Source: Deinococcus depolymerans (GTDB lineage: Bacteria > Deinococcota > Deinococci > Deinococcales > Deinococcaceae). Taken from it: DNA of 64,000 bases. Shown here piece after piece: positions 18,175 through 26,100 of the stretch (position 1 is its first letter; every line of letters begins with the position of its first letter). A program made the translations under genes and the position numbers. The DNA lies in assembly GCF_039522025.1 (NCBI RefSeq), contig NZ_BAAADB010000004.1, forward strand, positions 62,001 to 126,000, written 5' to 3'. The notes below the pieces were generated by a model. The model ran no database searches. It was not told where the DNA came from and was given only the letters and a program-made list of their open reading frames with translations.

Positions 18175-19677
18175 TCAGGGCGCGTGCTTCTGGCGCGTGC
18201 GCAGGCGATCCAGCAGTGCCCGGGCTTCCGGGACGGTGGCGGCCTTGCCGATCCTGATGAGATCCAGGGCGCCTACGAGACCGGCGATGAACGCTTCCAC
18301 AGCCTCGTCCCGCACCGTCCGTCCATCCGTGGTGGTGTCCAGCCGACGGGACAGCAGCGTCAGTGCGGCCGATGCGGTGCGTTCCACGTCCGGTGGTGGC
18401 TCGGGCGAGGCCGGCTGCCTGGTGTCGGGAACTGCGGTTTCCTGCTTGTCGGTACCTGTAGCTGGCGGAGCTGCCGGCGTGGAGGTCCGGGCCGCCGCAC
18501 CGGGCAGCACGTACCGGTCCGGGTGCGCGAGGATGTCGAGCAGGAGGCCCGCAGGATTCGTGACCCGCTCACGGTACGGCGTGGCACGCAGCGCCGCCAG
18601 GGTTCGCACGGCAACCTCGACCTGTGCGAGCGTGAACTGACGGGCCAGTCTGACGGCGCGTCCCGGCGCGACCCCCTCAGCAGTGAGGAGTGTAACCGCA
18701 TGGGCGTCGAATGGCCGGGTTTCTGGTTGTGAGGGAGAACCGCCAGATCCACTCACCGCGCGGGGATCATCACCTGAACCGGGAACATCCAGTGCGTCAG
18801 AGGCGGATGGATAGAACCGGTAGGTGATGACCTGCGCCGTGCCACGACCTTTGAACTCCACGCCTTCCAGTAGCCCGGCGCGTTTCAGCGACTCATGGAC
18901 GGGCGCCAGAGCCCTTACGACCTTGTCCGGGCGATCCCAGTGAAGGCCGAGGTGCGCGGCCCACCGCATCAGTGGAACTCGGTAGGTGTCAGCGAGGTTT
19001 TCATCGTTCTGGAGCCGCAGAACACTGAGCGTCAGAAACGCGTTGCGGGCCATGGGTTGCTTCAGCTGTTCGAGAAGTCGGCGATCCACGGCGCGCAGGT
19101 ATCCGTCCCGCACGCTCTGCATCACTGTCCGGTCCAGTTGCACTGTGACCTGCGTGTGGGGTTGCCAGCGACCAATAGTTTCACCTATGGCGGCTATTCC
19201 GTTCACTTCGACCCGCACGATGATGCTCATCGTTACACTGCGCCACTGTAAGCGCCCCTGGTCGAACCAAGAATCCCGAATCTCGTATGAGGTACGCTGT
19301 AACCTCCTCAGGGTTTCGTGAACCTCTTTGTAAGCGCGGGCACTAGGCTGCACGCCACTCATTCGCAGCAGTTCCACTACCGTCATGGTGACCTTGTCGT
19401 CATCGGGCATGTCCTGTATCACGGCGGCCGTAACAAGTCCCAGCAGCACGTCATTATCGGTTCCGTGAGGGACGACGTCGCCAGCTGCGGCTGTACATTC
19501 AATACGGATCGCCCCATGGCTGTCGAGCTCGACCGTCTTATGCCACTGCGTCTGATGCGTTTGCTTGACACTCTGAATCAGATTCAGCCGCGCCAGATTC
19601 CTCTCTATGTGCGTGATGCCCACCGCCCGCTGGGCTGGTTGGTCAGATTGCAGCGAGCTTACCTTTTTTCCGCGCAT
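18175..19677 (-). CDS. repA: Plasmid replication initiator RepA (copy 2)
   Basis: A 500-residue initiator of the same RPA type, diverged from copy 1. Shared landmarks are HIERNLARLNLIQ near the start, VPHGTDNDVLLGLVTAAVIQ, ARAYKEVHETLRRLQRTSYE, LKQPMARNAFLTLSVLRLQ and GRGTAQVITYRFYPSASD. The C-terminal part (about 310-500) is Thr/Pro/Ala-rich. AGGAAG lies 7 nt before the ATG. Upstream are a long AT-rich inverted repeat and five 33 bp iterons (19788-19943), so this gene has its own origin. The 3' end lies 47 bp from a tnpB element. Confidence 0.8.
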   Translation of the reverse strand: MRGKKVSSLQSDQPAQRAVGITHIERNLARLNLIQSVKQTHQTQWHKTVELDSHGAIRIECTAAAGDVVPHGTDNDVLLGLVTAAVIQDMPDDDKVTMTVVELLRMSGVQPSARAYKEVHETLRRLQRTSYEIRDSWFDQGRLQWRSVTMSIIVRVEVNGIAAIGETIGRWQPHTQVTVQLDRTVMQSVRDGYLRAVDRRLLEQLKQPMARNAFLTLSVLRLQNDENLADTYRVPLMRWAAHLGLHWDRPDKVVRALAPVHESLKRAGLLEGVEFKGRGTAQVITYRFYPSASDALDVPGSGDDPRAVSGSGGSPSQPETRPFDAHAVTLLTAEGVAPGRAVRLARQFTLAQVEVAVRTLAALRATPYRERVTNPAGLLLDILAHPDRYVLPGAAARTSTPAAPPATGTDKQETAVPDTRQPASPEPPPDVERTASAALTLLSRRLDTTTDGRTVRDEAVEAFIAGLVGALDLIRIGKAATVPEARALLDRLRTRQKHAP

Positions 19678-19701
19678 TGTTCAACTTCCTGGTTTATGTG
19701 A

Positions 19702-19744
19702 ATGATGATGTTTTTTCTTTTAAATACTTAAAAAACATCATCAT
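19702..19744. repeat. AT-rich 15 bp inverted repeat upstream of repA2
   Basis: ATGATGATGTTTTTT (19702-19716) pairs perfectly with AAAAAACATCATCAT (19730-19744) across a 13 nt AT loop. It lies between repA2 and its iterons, where an unwinding element or a repA operator would be expected. Confidence 0.65.
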
Positions 19745-19787
19745 CAAAGACGAATTCGTGAAAGCGCTCTAGGACGTTGTTTTTGGA

Positions 19788-19943
19788 CAAACCCCCCAAA
19801 TCGCCAACGGTGATCGGGGACAAACCCCCCAAATCGCCAACGGTGATCGGGTGCAAACCCCCCAAATCGCCAACGGTAATCGGGTGCAAACCCCCCAAAT
19901 CGCCAACGGTGATCGGGTGCAAACCCCCCAAATCGCCAACGGT
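19788..19943. other. Replication origin 2: five 33 bp tandem iterons
   Basis: Four complete 33 bp units start at 19788, 19821, 19854 and 19887, and a fifth partial one at 19920. The core is CAAACCCCCCAAATCGCCAA followed by CGGTGATCGGG. Spacing equals about three helical turns. The array is read as RepA2 binding sites. Because 33 is divisible by 3 both strands stay open here, but the frames are not genes. Confidence 0.85.
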
Positions 19944-19977
19944 CACTGTGCGGGGGACAGAATCTCGGGACTTCTAG

Positions 19978-20424
19978 TTACAGGGATGCGTCCACCTCGA
20001 TGTCGGGTTGCGGGAGCGAGCCCGCCAGTGCCCTGGACTCGAGCGATGTGCTGAACAACCCGTTGAGGTCTGCGAGGAGCGAGCGGTGCGTGGCGACGAG
20101 CGCCGCCGTGCCGCCGGCCAGAACGTACGCCAGGGGCGTCTGCCCGTCGAACGGCGGACGGTTGTTCTCACGGGTGAACCAGCGCTCGGGGTAGCGGTTG
20201 TAGAGGACGTGGACGGCCTGGGCGATCTCCACGCTCGACCGGATCCTCTGCTGCTGCTCTGGGGAGACGGGCAGCGGGAGGCCGGTCGGGAGCGCGAGTC
20301 GCACCGCGCGGGCGTCCAACCCGAGCAGCTGTACCTGCTGCGCCGTGGTGAGGCCGACGGTCGCCAGGAGGTGCAGGTTGGCGGCGAGACGGGTGGCGGG
20401 GATGCTGGACGTACCCCGCGTCAT
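19978..20424 (-). CDS. DUF2384 (Xre/MbcA/ParS toxin-binding) protein
   Basis: A 148-residue protein starting at ATG 20424 behind GGAGG. Residues about 10-60 are helical and resemble the degenerate HTH of Xre-type antitoxins. Residues about 64-122 match the DUF2384 fold: IAQAVHVLYNRYPERWF, NNRPPFDGQTPLAYVLAGG and ALVATHRSLLADLNG. Such domains bind RES or ParT-type toxins, but no RES toxin is adjacent. The only partner, 88 bp upstream on the same strand, is a divergent TnpB-like nuclease, so the two probably form an operon. Whether the protein is a regulator of, or antidote to, the nuclease is inference. Confidence 0.6.
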   Translation of the reverse strand: MTRGTSSIPATRLAANLHLLATVGLTTAQQVQLLGLDARAVRLALPTGLPLPVSPEQQQRIRSSVEIAQAVHVLYNRYPERWFTRENNRPPFDGQTPLAYVLAGGTAALVATHRSLLADLNGLFSTSLESRALAGSLPQPDIEVDASL

Positions 20425-20512
20425 GAGCAGATCCTCCCCGAGGTAGGCGAGGCCAGTCCCCGCAGTCCGGAAGTGCGCTCGTCCACTGGCGCACGGACGG
20501 ATATCAGGAGCG

Positions 20513-21604
20513 TCATGCCGCACGCCGACGCTGCCGACGCCAGTGGAACGACGGTCGCACACCGTACTGGCGCAGTCCACGGGCATGAACGTTACGGGCG
20601 GCGTTGACATCCACGTGCTGAACGCCGACGCACCGCGGGCATACAAATCGTTTCCCGTCGCGTTTTCCGATCGTATCGGGATGGACGTGGCACACCTGAC
20701 TGGTTCCCCGCGCGTTGACGCGCTCGAACGGCACGCCCGCCCGAAACAGCGCCTGCGGTAACCAGGAGAAATGAAAATCGAGAGTCGCCTGCAGGCGGCC
20801 GGTCGCGATAAAACCGCCCCACATGCCCTCGATGGTGAGCTGCTCGGCGTAGACCATGCTCGCGGTACGGGCGAGAAACCGGATGGCGGCCTCCGCCTCC
20901 TCGCGTCCGGCGGCGTACGTGAGGAGCCGCAACACCCGCCTCTCCTCCGCGGAGTAGTCGTCGCGGCGGCGCAGCGCGTTGAGCAGCGGGAGGGGCCCGC
21001 CGAACATCTCCACGCGGCCGTCACCGCCGGCCGCACAGACGACGGGCGAACTGCCGAGATCCAGCCCGAACGTCGTCAGCTGGGCCGCGGGTTCGAGGTC
21101 GGCGGTGGGGGTCAGCTCGAACGCGAGGCGGGTGAACCAGTGGCCGTCGGGCGTGCGGATGAACTGGGTTCGCGCCGGGTGCCACACAGCCGTGAACCCG
21201 CTCGACGGCGTGACGAGCTGTGGGGGCTGACCGGCGTGGAGCCCCCGAGCGACGACGTCGGTGATTCGTTCCCGAAACAGTGTGACGTTGGCGTCGGGGT
21301 CGCGGAGGATCGTCAGCAGCTCGTCCAGTCCGGTGTACTGCCGGAAATTCGGCGACGCGTCAATCACGGCGATGAGGGGCGCGGAGGGGAGTGCATGCAC
21401 CTCGGTGCGGATCACGAGGTCACCGATCTGCAGGTAGTTGCTGTCGAGCGCGGTGACGTGCAGACCGGTCGGGAGATCGAAAAGGCGGCCCCGAGGGCCG
21501 CATTTGGCCAACTGAGATGGCTGTCCATCAAACAGGGCGTCGAGTTTGGGATAGCTCTCTTTGTGGTTGCGTGTGCTGTACGTGTCCAGATCGTTAAATG
21601 CCAT
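20513..21604 (-). CDS. Divergent TnpB/Cas12-lineage RuvC nuclease
   Basis: A 363-residue protein with no close match to the other TnpBs in the window. All three RuvC acidic positions are kept: FGLDLGSSPVV (about 178), LTIEGMWGGF (about 257) and HVDVNAARNVHARG (about 335). Between the last two lies a modified zinc ribbon with CHVH and CPRC pairs. The first ~170 residues are not recognisable but occupy the place of the TnpB RNA- and DNA-binding part. GGAGG precedes the ATG. No transposon ends or omega-RNA hairpin were found at its 3' end, so it may be domesticated. It shares an operon with a DUF2384 gene. Confidence 0.65.
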   Translation of the reverse strand: MAFNDLDTYSTRNHKESYPKLDALFDGQPSQLAKCGPRGRLFDLPTGLHVTALDSNYLQIGDLVIRTEVHALPSAPLIAVIDASPNFRQYTGLDELLTILRDPDANVTLFRERITDVVARGLHAGQPPQLVTPSSGFTAVWHPARTQFIRTPDGHWFTRLAFELTPTADLEPAAQLTTFGLDLGSSPVVCAAGGDGRVEMFGGPLPLLNALRRRDDYSAEERRVLRLLTYAAGREEAEAAIRFLARTASMVYAEQLTIEGMWGGFIATGRLQATLDFHFSWLPQALFRAGVPFERVNARGTSQVCHVHPDTIGKRDGKRFVCPRCVGVQHVDVNAARNVHARGLRQYGVRPSFHWRRQRRRAA

Positions 21605-21684
21605 GGGAGCCTCCGTGTGGTGGTGGGTGCGTCGTCATGCGACGGCGATGCGATGACGGTCAAACGGGCGTTCGACAGCAAAAA

Positions 21685-21712
21685 AGGCCGCCCCCGTAAG
21701 GGGGCGAATTTC
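21685..21712 (-). terminator. Intrinsic terminator/attenuator upstream of the TnpB-like gene
   Basis: On the minus strand CGCCCCC-TTAC-GGGGGCG is followed by GCC and TTTTTT. It lies about 85 bp before the nuclease ATG, so it ends upstream transcription or attenuates this gene. Confidence 0.65.
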
Positions 21713-21956
21713 ACGGGAAGGTGGCTGCCGAGTGCTCCGTTGATCGTGATCGCAGGTGCGATGTCGTGATGGTCTGCTGTAGCAGGTGAGCCGAAAATAG
21801 TCAGAGAATGGTCCGGCTGGATATCTGCAGTGGGAGGCGCCGGCCCCGGCCATAACACGAACGGCACGGATGTGACGCATGGTGGTGTGACCGCCGATTC
21901 TCCATGCGGCTGGATCATCGCCAGGTTTGTGATTGAGCGCATGCCTCCCCGTTTTC

Positions 21957-21992
21957 ACCACCCGCGGGCCCAACGGGCTCCGGGTGGTGTAG
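21957..21992 (-). terminator. Hairpin after the small-gene operon
   Basis: CACCACCCG and CGGGTGGTG pair around a second GGGCC/GGCT-type stem, followed on the minus strand by GAAAAC. It lies downstream of the 22058-22469 gene. There is no T-run, so efficiency is uncertain. The gap 21713-22057 otherwise shows no supported gene. Confidence 0.5.
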
Positions 21993-22057
21993 AGGTATGT
22001 GGGCAGAGGAACGCCACGCCAACGGCACGTCCGTGCCGCCACCTCTGCTGGACGGGT

Positions 22058-22469
22058 CTATGCCGCCTCCCGGTCCCGCAACGCCCGCCGCACGTTCACC
22101 CACCGGCCCGCGGTGTCCTCCGCCGACAGACTCCAGTCACCTGACGCCCAGTCCGGCCGCCCGAACACCCCACTCGCCGAGCCGAACGCCCGCAACGCTG
22201 CCGCCGCCGCCAGCCCCAGCGACTCGTCCCGCCACGCCCGCGCACTCACCGTGCGGAGCGTCACGCCGTCCACCACCCGTACCGCCGGCGCGATCAGCAA
22301 CCCCCCCCCGCCGCGCGTCGAAGATCGTCCGCCACCCGGAACACAACTCCAGCAGCGCCCGCTCCCCGCCATGCGTGATGGAGACTCCCACGCCGGAGAG
22401 AGGAGACAACGCCGACCAGTTCGTCTGCATGTTCCAGCACTCCCGGCCCAACGCTGCATGCAGATTCAT
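22058..22469 (-). pseudogene. Unknown small protein, frame split at a C9 tract
   Basis: A reading frame from ATG 22469 (GAGGTG 7 nt upstream) gives MNLHAALGRECWNMQTNW to TIFDARRGG. It then meets nine C (22301-22309 on the plus strand), and sensible coding resumes one frame over with GLLIAPAVRVVDGVTLRTV to the end. With C8 the product would be 136 residues. The change may be a true frameshift, phase variation or a sequencing error. No family is recognised. It is the last gene of a minus-strand operon of small genes. Confidence 0.5.
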
Positions 22470-22514
22470 CAGCACCCACCTCGCAGAAGAGAACGCGAAA
22501 CACACCAGCACCCA

Positions 22515-22556
22515 TCGGCGGGCGAGGGTCACCAGACCCCAGACCCCGCCCGCCGA
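22515..22556 (-). promoter_or_regulatory. Leader hairpin 3 of the small-gene operon
   Basis: A 10 bp stem (TCGGCGGGCG/CGCCCGCCGA) encloses GGGTC-ACCA-GACCC plus an extra CAGACCC insert. It matches the hairpins at 23173 and 23959 in apex but not in stem sequence. It precedes the 22469 start. Confidence 0.6.
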
Positions 22557-22663
22557 AATGCAGAGAGGAGGAAGCGCCGCCCGCCCGGGAGGGAACGTCC
22601 ACCGGAGCAGAGAGAGGGAGCGTCCACCACCGGAGTCAGAGCGCGAGAGCAGGGGTCACCCGT

Positions 22664-22960
22664 TCAGTCCCGGACGCCAGCCGTCAACGCCACCGCCGTC
22701 ATGAACAGCAGACGCCCCAGGCCACCGGACGACGAACGCCGGACCGGGTCGTCCTCCAACCGGACCGAGAACGGCTCACCCGGCCGGGCCCGTGACTCGA
22801 TCACCGTCACGCCCTCTACCCGCACGCCCACCTGATCCAGGTACGGTGACACCAGACTCACCACGCCGCGCGACGAACCCACGCCCGCCACCAACGCCGC
22901 CGCCCGAACCCGGACGTCCGCGCGCCGCAACCACCCCGCGTCCCAGGAGACGAGCGTCAC
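22664..22960 (-). CDS. Small protein of unknown function (operon gene 4)
   Basis: About 98 residues from a GTG at 22960 that overlaps the stop of the preceding gene (GTGA), so translation is coupled. Visible features are VTLVSWDAGWLRRADVRVRA, a GVVSLVSPYLDQVGVRVEGV beta-rich centre and a weakly hydrophobic C-terminal helix (GRLLFMTAVALTAG). No family is recognised. An open frame extends further upstream (to 23170) but codon pattern and the overlap favour the short form. Confidence 0.45.
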   Translation of the reverse strand: MTLVSWDAGWLRRADVRVRAAALVAGVGSSRGVVSLVSPYLDQVGVRVEGVTVIESRARPGEPFSVRLEDDPVRRSSSGGLGRLLFMTAVALTAGVRD

Positions 22961-23160
22961 GTCCCCCACCGCACCGACGGCGGCCGGACCAACCGCACCC
23001 GCCGGCCGACCTCCACCACCGTCCGAGTTCCTGAAGGCACCCGCACCAGCACCCCCCGTCCATCTGCGGAGAGAGACACGAACGCCCCCCGCACCGGACA
23101 CAGGACCCGCCCGCCCGGTTGAACATCCCAACCCGCGCAGAGCATCAATGCCCGCACCAA
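22957..23160 (-). CDS. Small beta-rich protein of unknown function (operon gene 3)
   Basis: 67 residues: MLCAGWDVQPGGRVLCP, then GAFVSLSADGRGVLVRVPSG and VEVGRRVRLVRPP. The alternating hydrophobic/basic pattern suggests a small beta-barrel; this is weak. The start is ambiguous (GTG 23160 or ATG 23145). It directly follows leader hairpin 2 and overlaps the next gene by four bases. Confidence 0.45.
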   Translation of the reverse strand: MVRALMLCAGWDVQPGGRVLCPVRGAFVSLSADGRGVLVRVPSGTRTVVEVGRRVRLVRPPSVRWGT

Positions 23161-23172
23161 CCGTCATCACCT

Positions 23173-23212
23173 GTCGGCGGGCGAGGGTCGCCAGACCCCG
23201 CCCCGCCGGACC
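23173..23212 (-). promoter_or_regulatory. Leader hairpin 2 of the small-gene operon
   Basis: CGGCGGG/CCCGCCG lower stem and GGGTC-GCCA-GACCC apex, placed between operon genes 2 and 3 and just ahead of the start of gene 3. Confidence 0.6.
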
Positions 23213-23218
23213 CGCCCA

Positions 23219-23575
23219 TCACCGCCGAGCGGTCACCGGCTCCAACCGCGCGCCCGCCGGAACCCGCGCCGTCAACCAGCACTCACCTGACCGGCCCGCC
23301 GGCCACGCACTCACCTGAAGCATCACGCCCCGCAACCCAAGAACGAACGCCCCCGACCCCACCTGGTCCCCGCTGCTCGCATGCACCGTCACCCGGGACG
23401 GCAGCACACCCGAACACCCGGCCGGCAGGAACAACCCGAACCGCGCCGCGCCCGGCCGGGCGAAACACCGCAACCGCCAACCGCCCTCCGGACTCGCCCA
23501 CCCCAACCCCACCGGGACGTACCCACCCTCCGAACCCAGCGCCGTCACGAACACATCCGCCCGCCGACCACTCAC
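23219..23575 (-). CDS. Small protein of unknown function (operon gene 2)
   Basis: 118 residues from a GTG at 23575 overlapping the intended stop of gene 1 (GTGA). The segment VPVGLGWASPEGGWRLRCFA resembles VGVAFRHRNGGGWNIQLEG of gene 1, so genes 1 and 2 look like diverged paralogues. A second beta-rich half follows (SRVTVHASSGDQVGSGAFVL). No known family is recognised and no signal peptide is present. Confidence 0.5.
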   Translation of the reverse strand: MSGRRADVFVTALGSEGGYVPVGLGWASPEGGWRLRCFARPGAARFGLFLPAGCSGVLPSRVTVHASSGDQVGSGAFVLGLRGVMLQVSAWPAGRSGECWLTARVPAGARLEPVTARR

Positions 23576-23945
23576 GCCCGCACCGCCCTGCTCCGCTTGG
23601 GCAGGATCACCAGTTTCGTTTCACCGGCCGGGATGATCACGTCCAGGGTCGCGAGCACCGCCCGCCCCTCCCGCGACACCCACGCCCGACCCACCTCGAA
23701 CCAGTCCGTCCCGCCCGACCCACCTCGAACCAGTCCGTCCCGCCCGACACCGCTGGACGGGTCACCATCAACCGGAACTGCGCGCCCGGCTCATACCCGT
23801 TCGCATCCCGGATCACCAGCATCTCGTCCGGCACGCCACCCTCCAGTTGAATGTTCCACCCTCCGCCGTTGCGATGGCGGAACGCAACACCGACGTTCCT
23901 CCACCGAGCCGACCGATCCCGAACCACCACCGCCGCCTGAGTCAT
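23572..23945 (-). pseudogene. Operon gene 1, frameshifted by a 29 bp tandem duplication
   Basis: From ATG 23945 (GGTGGAGGGTGG upstream) the frame reads MTQAAVVVRDRSARWRNVGV, RHRNGGGWNIQLEGGVPDEM, resembling short plasmid-borne proteins with the W-x-N-x-G-x-A-F ... G-x-N-x-x-L pattern. A 29 bp tandem duplication (23684-23741) breaks the frame after TDWFEVGRA. Removing one copy restores GRAWVSREGRAVLATLDV, IIPAGETKLVILPKRSRAVR and a stop that overlaps gene 2. The intact product would be 114 residues. Function is unknown. Confidence 0.6.
23684..23748. repeat. 29 bp perfect tandem duplication
   Basis: Two identical 29 bp units (23684-23712 and 23713-23741), then the first 7 bases (GCCCGAC) again. 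That 7 bp flank suggests replication slippage. The duplication is not a multiple of three and breaks operon gene 1. Confidence 0.9.
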
Positions 23946-23958
23946 ACCACCCTCCACC

Positions 23959-23989
23959 GAGCGGCGCGGGTCGCCAGACCCCGCCGCTC
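23959..23989 (-). promoter_or_regulatory. Leader hairpin 1 of the small-gene operon
   Basis: GAGCGGCG/CGCCGCTC 8 bp stem, one bulged base, then GGGTC-GCCA-GACCC. It ends 14 bp before the start of gene 1. The lower stem differs from hairpins 2 and 3 on both sides, keeping pairing. Confidence 0.65.
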
Positions 23990-24059
23990 GCAGCCCCCAC
24001 GCCGCACGCCAACCGCCACCCATCACACCCAGGCGAACACCCACCGCACACCAACGACC

Positions 24060-24560
24060 GACCCCGGACAGACCCACGAGTGACTCCGGACGAAGCATCG
24101 GCGGAGACCGACAAGGGACCCCGGACGGACCGGAGACCGACATCGAACGGACCGGCAGCGGAGACCAGCGAGCATCACCGCAGACCAGCGAGTGACCCCG
24201 GACGAGGAGTTGGCGGAGACCGACAAGCGACCCCGAACGGACCAGCGACCGACACCGAACGGACCGGCAACAGAGACCGGTGAGCATCACCGCAGACCAG
24301 CGAATGACCCCGGATGAGACGTCGGCGGAGACCGACAAGCGACACCGAACGGACCGGCAGCGGAGACCGGCGAGCATCACCCACGACCCCACGAATCACC
24401 CCGAACGAGGCGTCGGTGGAGACCGGCGAGTGACATCCGATCGACGCACGAGTGACCCCGGACGAGGCGTCGGTGGAGACCGGCGAGTGGCATCCGACGA
24501 CGCACGAGTGACACCAAACGGACCGGCAGCGGAGATCGACAAGCCCCAAACGCCACCCCC
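24060..24560. repeat. GC-rich imperfect tandem repeats upstream of the small-gene operon
   Basis: Blocks of about 55-110 bp recur four to five times, sharing GAGTGACCCCGGACGA, GGCGGAGACCGACAAG, GAGCATCACCGCAGACCAGC and AACGGACCGGCAGCGGAGAC. Units differ in length and order. Open frames exist on both strands but none has a coherent protein pattern, so the stretch is treated as non-coding. Confidence 0.6.
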
Positions 24561-24835
24561 CACCCCTCATGGCGGGACGCGCCCAACGGGCCGGCCCGCA
24601 GGCAACACCCCCCCCCAACGCCGCCGCCGACGCCTCAGCCGACCCGAAAAACCGCACTGCGCAACAAACGCAACACCCGAGACGCCCCGCAGGACACACC
24701 CAAAAACAGTCCACACCCCCGCAACGCCGAAAGGGACGACGGAAAACATGCGTCGATGAGGAAACCTCTCTGCTTAGGACTGTAGGAAATCGGCAAGAAC
24801 CTCATTTCCAGATGCGCTCATTCTCGGTACAAGTT

Positions 24836-24862
24836 ACCCCTTGAATGAGGGGCTTTTTTCGA
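24836..24862 (+). terminator. Intrinsic terminator
   Basis: CCCCT-TGAATG-AGGGG followed by CTTTTTT on the plus strand. No gene is recognised before it. The surrounding 24561-25200 holds nothing else I can support. Confidence 0.55.
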
Positions 24863-25209
24863 GGCTCAGAGCCTCGTCCGGCCTCGACGCTCGCGCCTCC
24901 CAGGCCTCCGTCGACGCTCCGCGCCGCTGCTCAAGTGCGCCGAAATTATTTCTGACCGGCCGCCCAGATACGGTCGGGCTCTGTGATGACCGGCCGTATC
25001 ACTCCGAAAAAAATAACCAACTGACCCGCCAAGAATCATGCGCGCTTCACCCGTCGCGGCGAAAAAGTTCAGCGCAAGTTCACCCCTCCGTCCCCTCGCG
25101 GAGCAGTGTAGACAACTGAGATCCGCGTTCAGATTCAGAGCCCGCCGCTCCGCATGCACGACCGCCTTCACCCTCAGCCGAGACGTCCGCGCGAGGTCAA
25201 GCGGGCATC

Positions 25210-26100
25210 AGACTCCGCCGCCGATCAGGGTTCCAGATGACTGCCCGCTGCCTGTCGCCGGGAGTTGGAAGAGACCGAAGAGCCTGGTCGGTCGGGGTCC
25301 ATCGCGCGTCAATTTCGAAGACTGGCGGACCGAACTGCAGACCACCCGCGTCCTCATTCGTGATGCCGCGAAGCTCGGCCGTGGTCAGTCGAGACGTGTC
25401 GTCTGAGGTCCAACTCAGGTGCTCACTGCCTGTTCCCGCAGACGCAAGAAGCGAGAAGAGCCTGGCCGTTCGGGGTCCGTCGCGCATCGATTTCGGAGAC
25501 TGGCGGACCGAACTGCGGACCATTCGCATGCCCCTTCGTGATGCCGCGAAGCTCGGCCATTGTCAGTCGAGACGTGTCGTCCGGGGTCCAGTTCAGATGC
25601 TCGCCAGGGTTCCGAGTGACGGTTCGCCGGCTGTTGTTAGAGGCCAGTGGAGATCAGAGAGTCCGGTCATCAGTGGTCCGTCGCGTGTGAACTTTGGAGA
25701 CTGGCGGACCGAACTGCGGACCATTCGCATGCCCCTTCGTGATGCCGCGAAGGTCGGCTGTGGTCAGTCGGGACGTGTCGTCCGGGGTCCGGTTCAAGTG
25801 CTCGTCGGGGTTCCGAGTGACTGCTCGGTGCCTGTTCCCGGAGGCTGAAAGTGACACGAGACCCTGACTGTTCGGGGTCCGTCGCGCGTCGACTTGGGAG
25901 GTTGGTGGACTGAACTGCGGACTACTCGCGTCGTGATTCGTGACGCCGTGAAGCTCGGCTGTGGTCAGTCGAGACGTGTCGTCTGCGGTCCGGTTCAGGT
26001 GCCCACCGGGGTTCCGGGTGACTGCCCGGTATCTGTTCCCGGAGGCTGAAAGGGGCAGGAGAGTCTGGTCGGTCGGGGTTGGTCGCGCCTCTACTTCAGC
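25210..26100. repeat. ~200 bp tandem repeats (four to five units)
   Basis: Marker sequence CGGACCGAACTGC occurs at 25326, 25504, 25705 and, altered, 25906, giving spacings of 178, 201 and 201 bp. Adjacent conserved pieces include CATGCCCCTTCGTGATGCCG and GTCAGTCGAGACGTGTCGTC. The minus strand stays open over two units with a 67-codon period (TPDDTSRLTTAELRGIT, GPQFGPPVSEIDARRTP) but has stops elsewhere. It could be a decayed repeat protein or a non-coding array. A fading fifth unit reaches about 26100. Confidence 0.6.

Noticed and set aside
19788..19943. Repeat protein encoded by the 33 bp units, or a CRISPR array
   Set aside because: Units are directly tandem without spacers and sit in an origin context; frames are open only because 33 is divisible by 3.
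22000..22840. Long plus-strand Pro/Arg-rich frames (21997-22835)
   Set aside because: Composition is typical of antisense GC-rich frames; the minus strand shows overlapping starts, ribosome sites and sensible proteins.
24866..25171. Minus-strand 101-codon frame
   Set aside because: No ribosome site, no recognisable pattern and a frame on the other strand equally open; insufficient support.
25237..25848. Plus-strand 203-codon frame in the 200 bp repeats
   Set aside because: Open because the repeat period is a multiple of three; the opposite strand gives the more protein-like pattern and neither is convincing.
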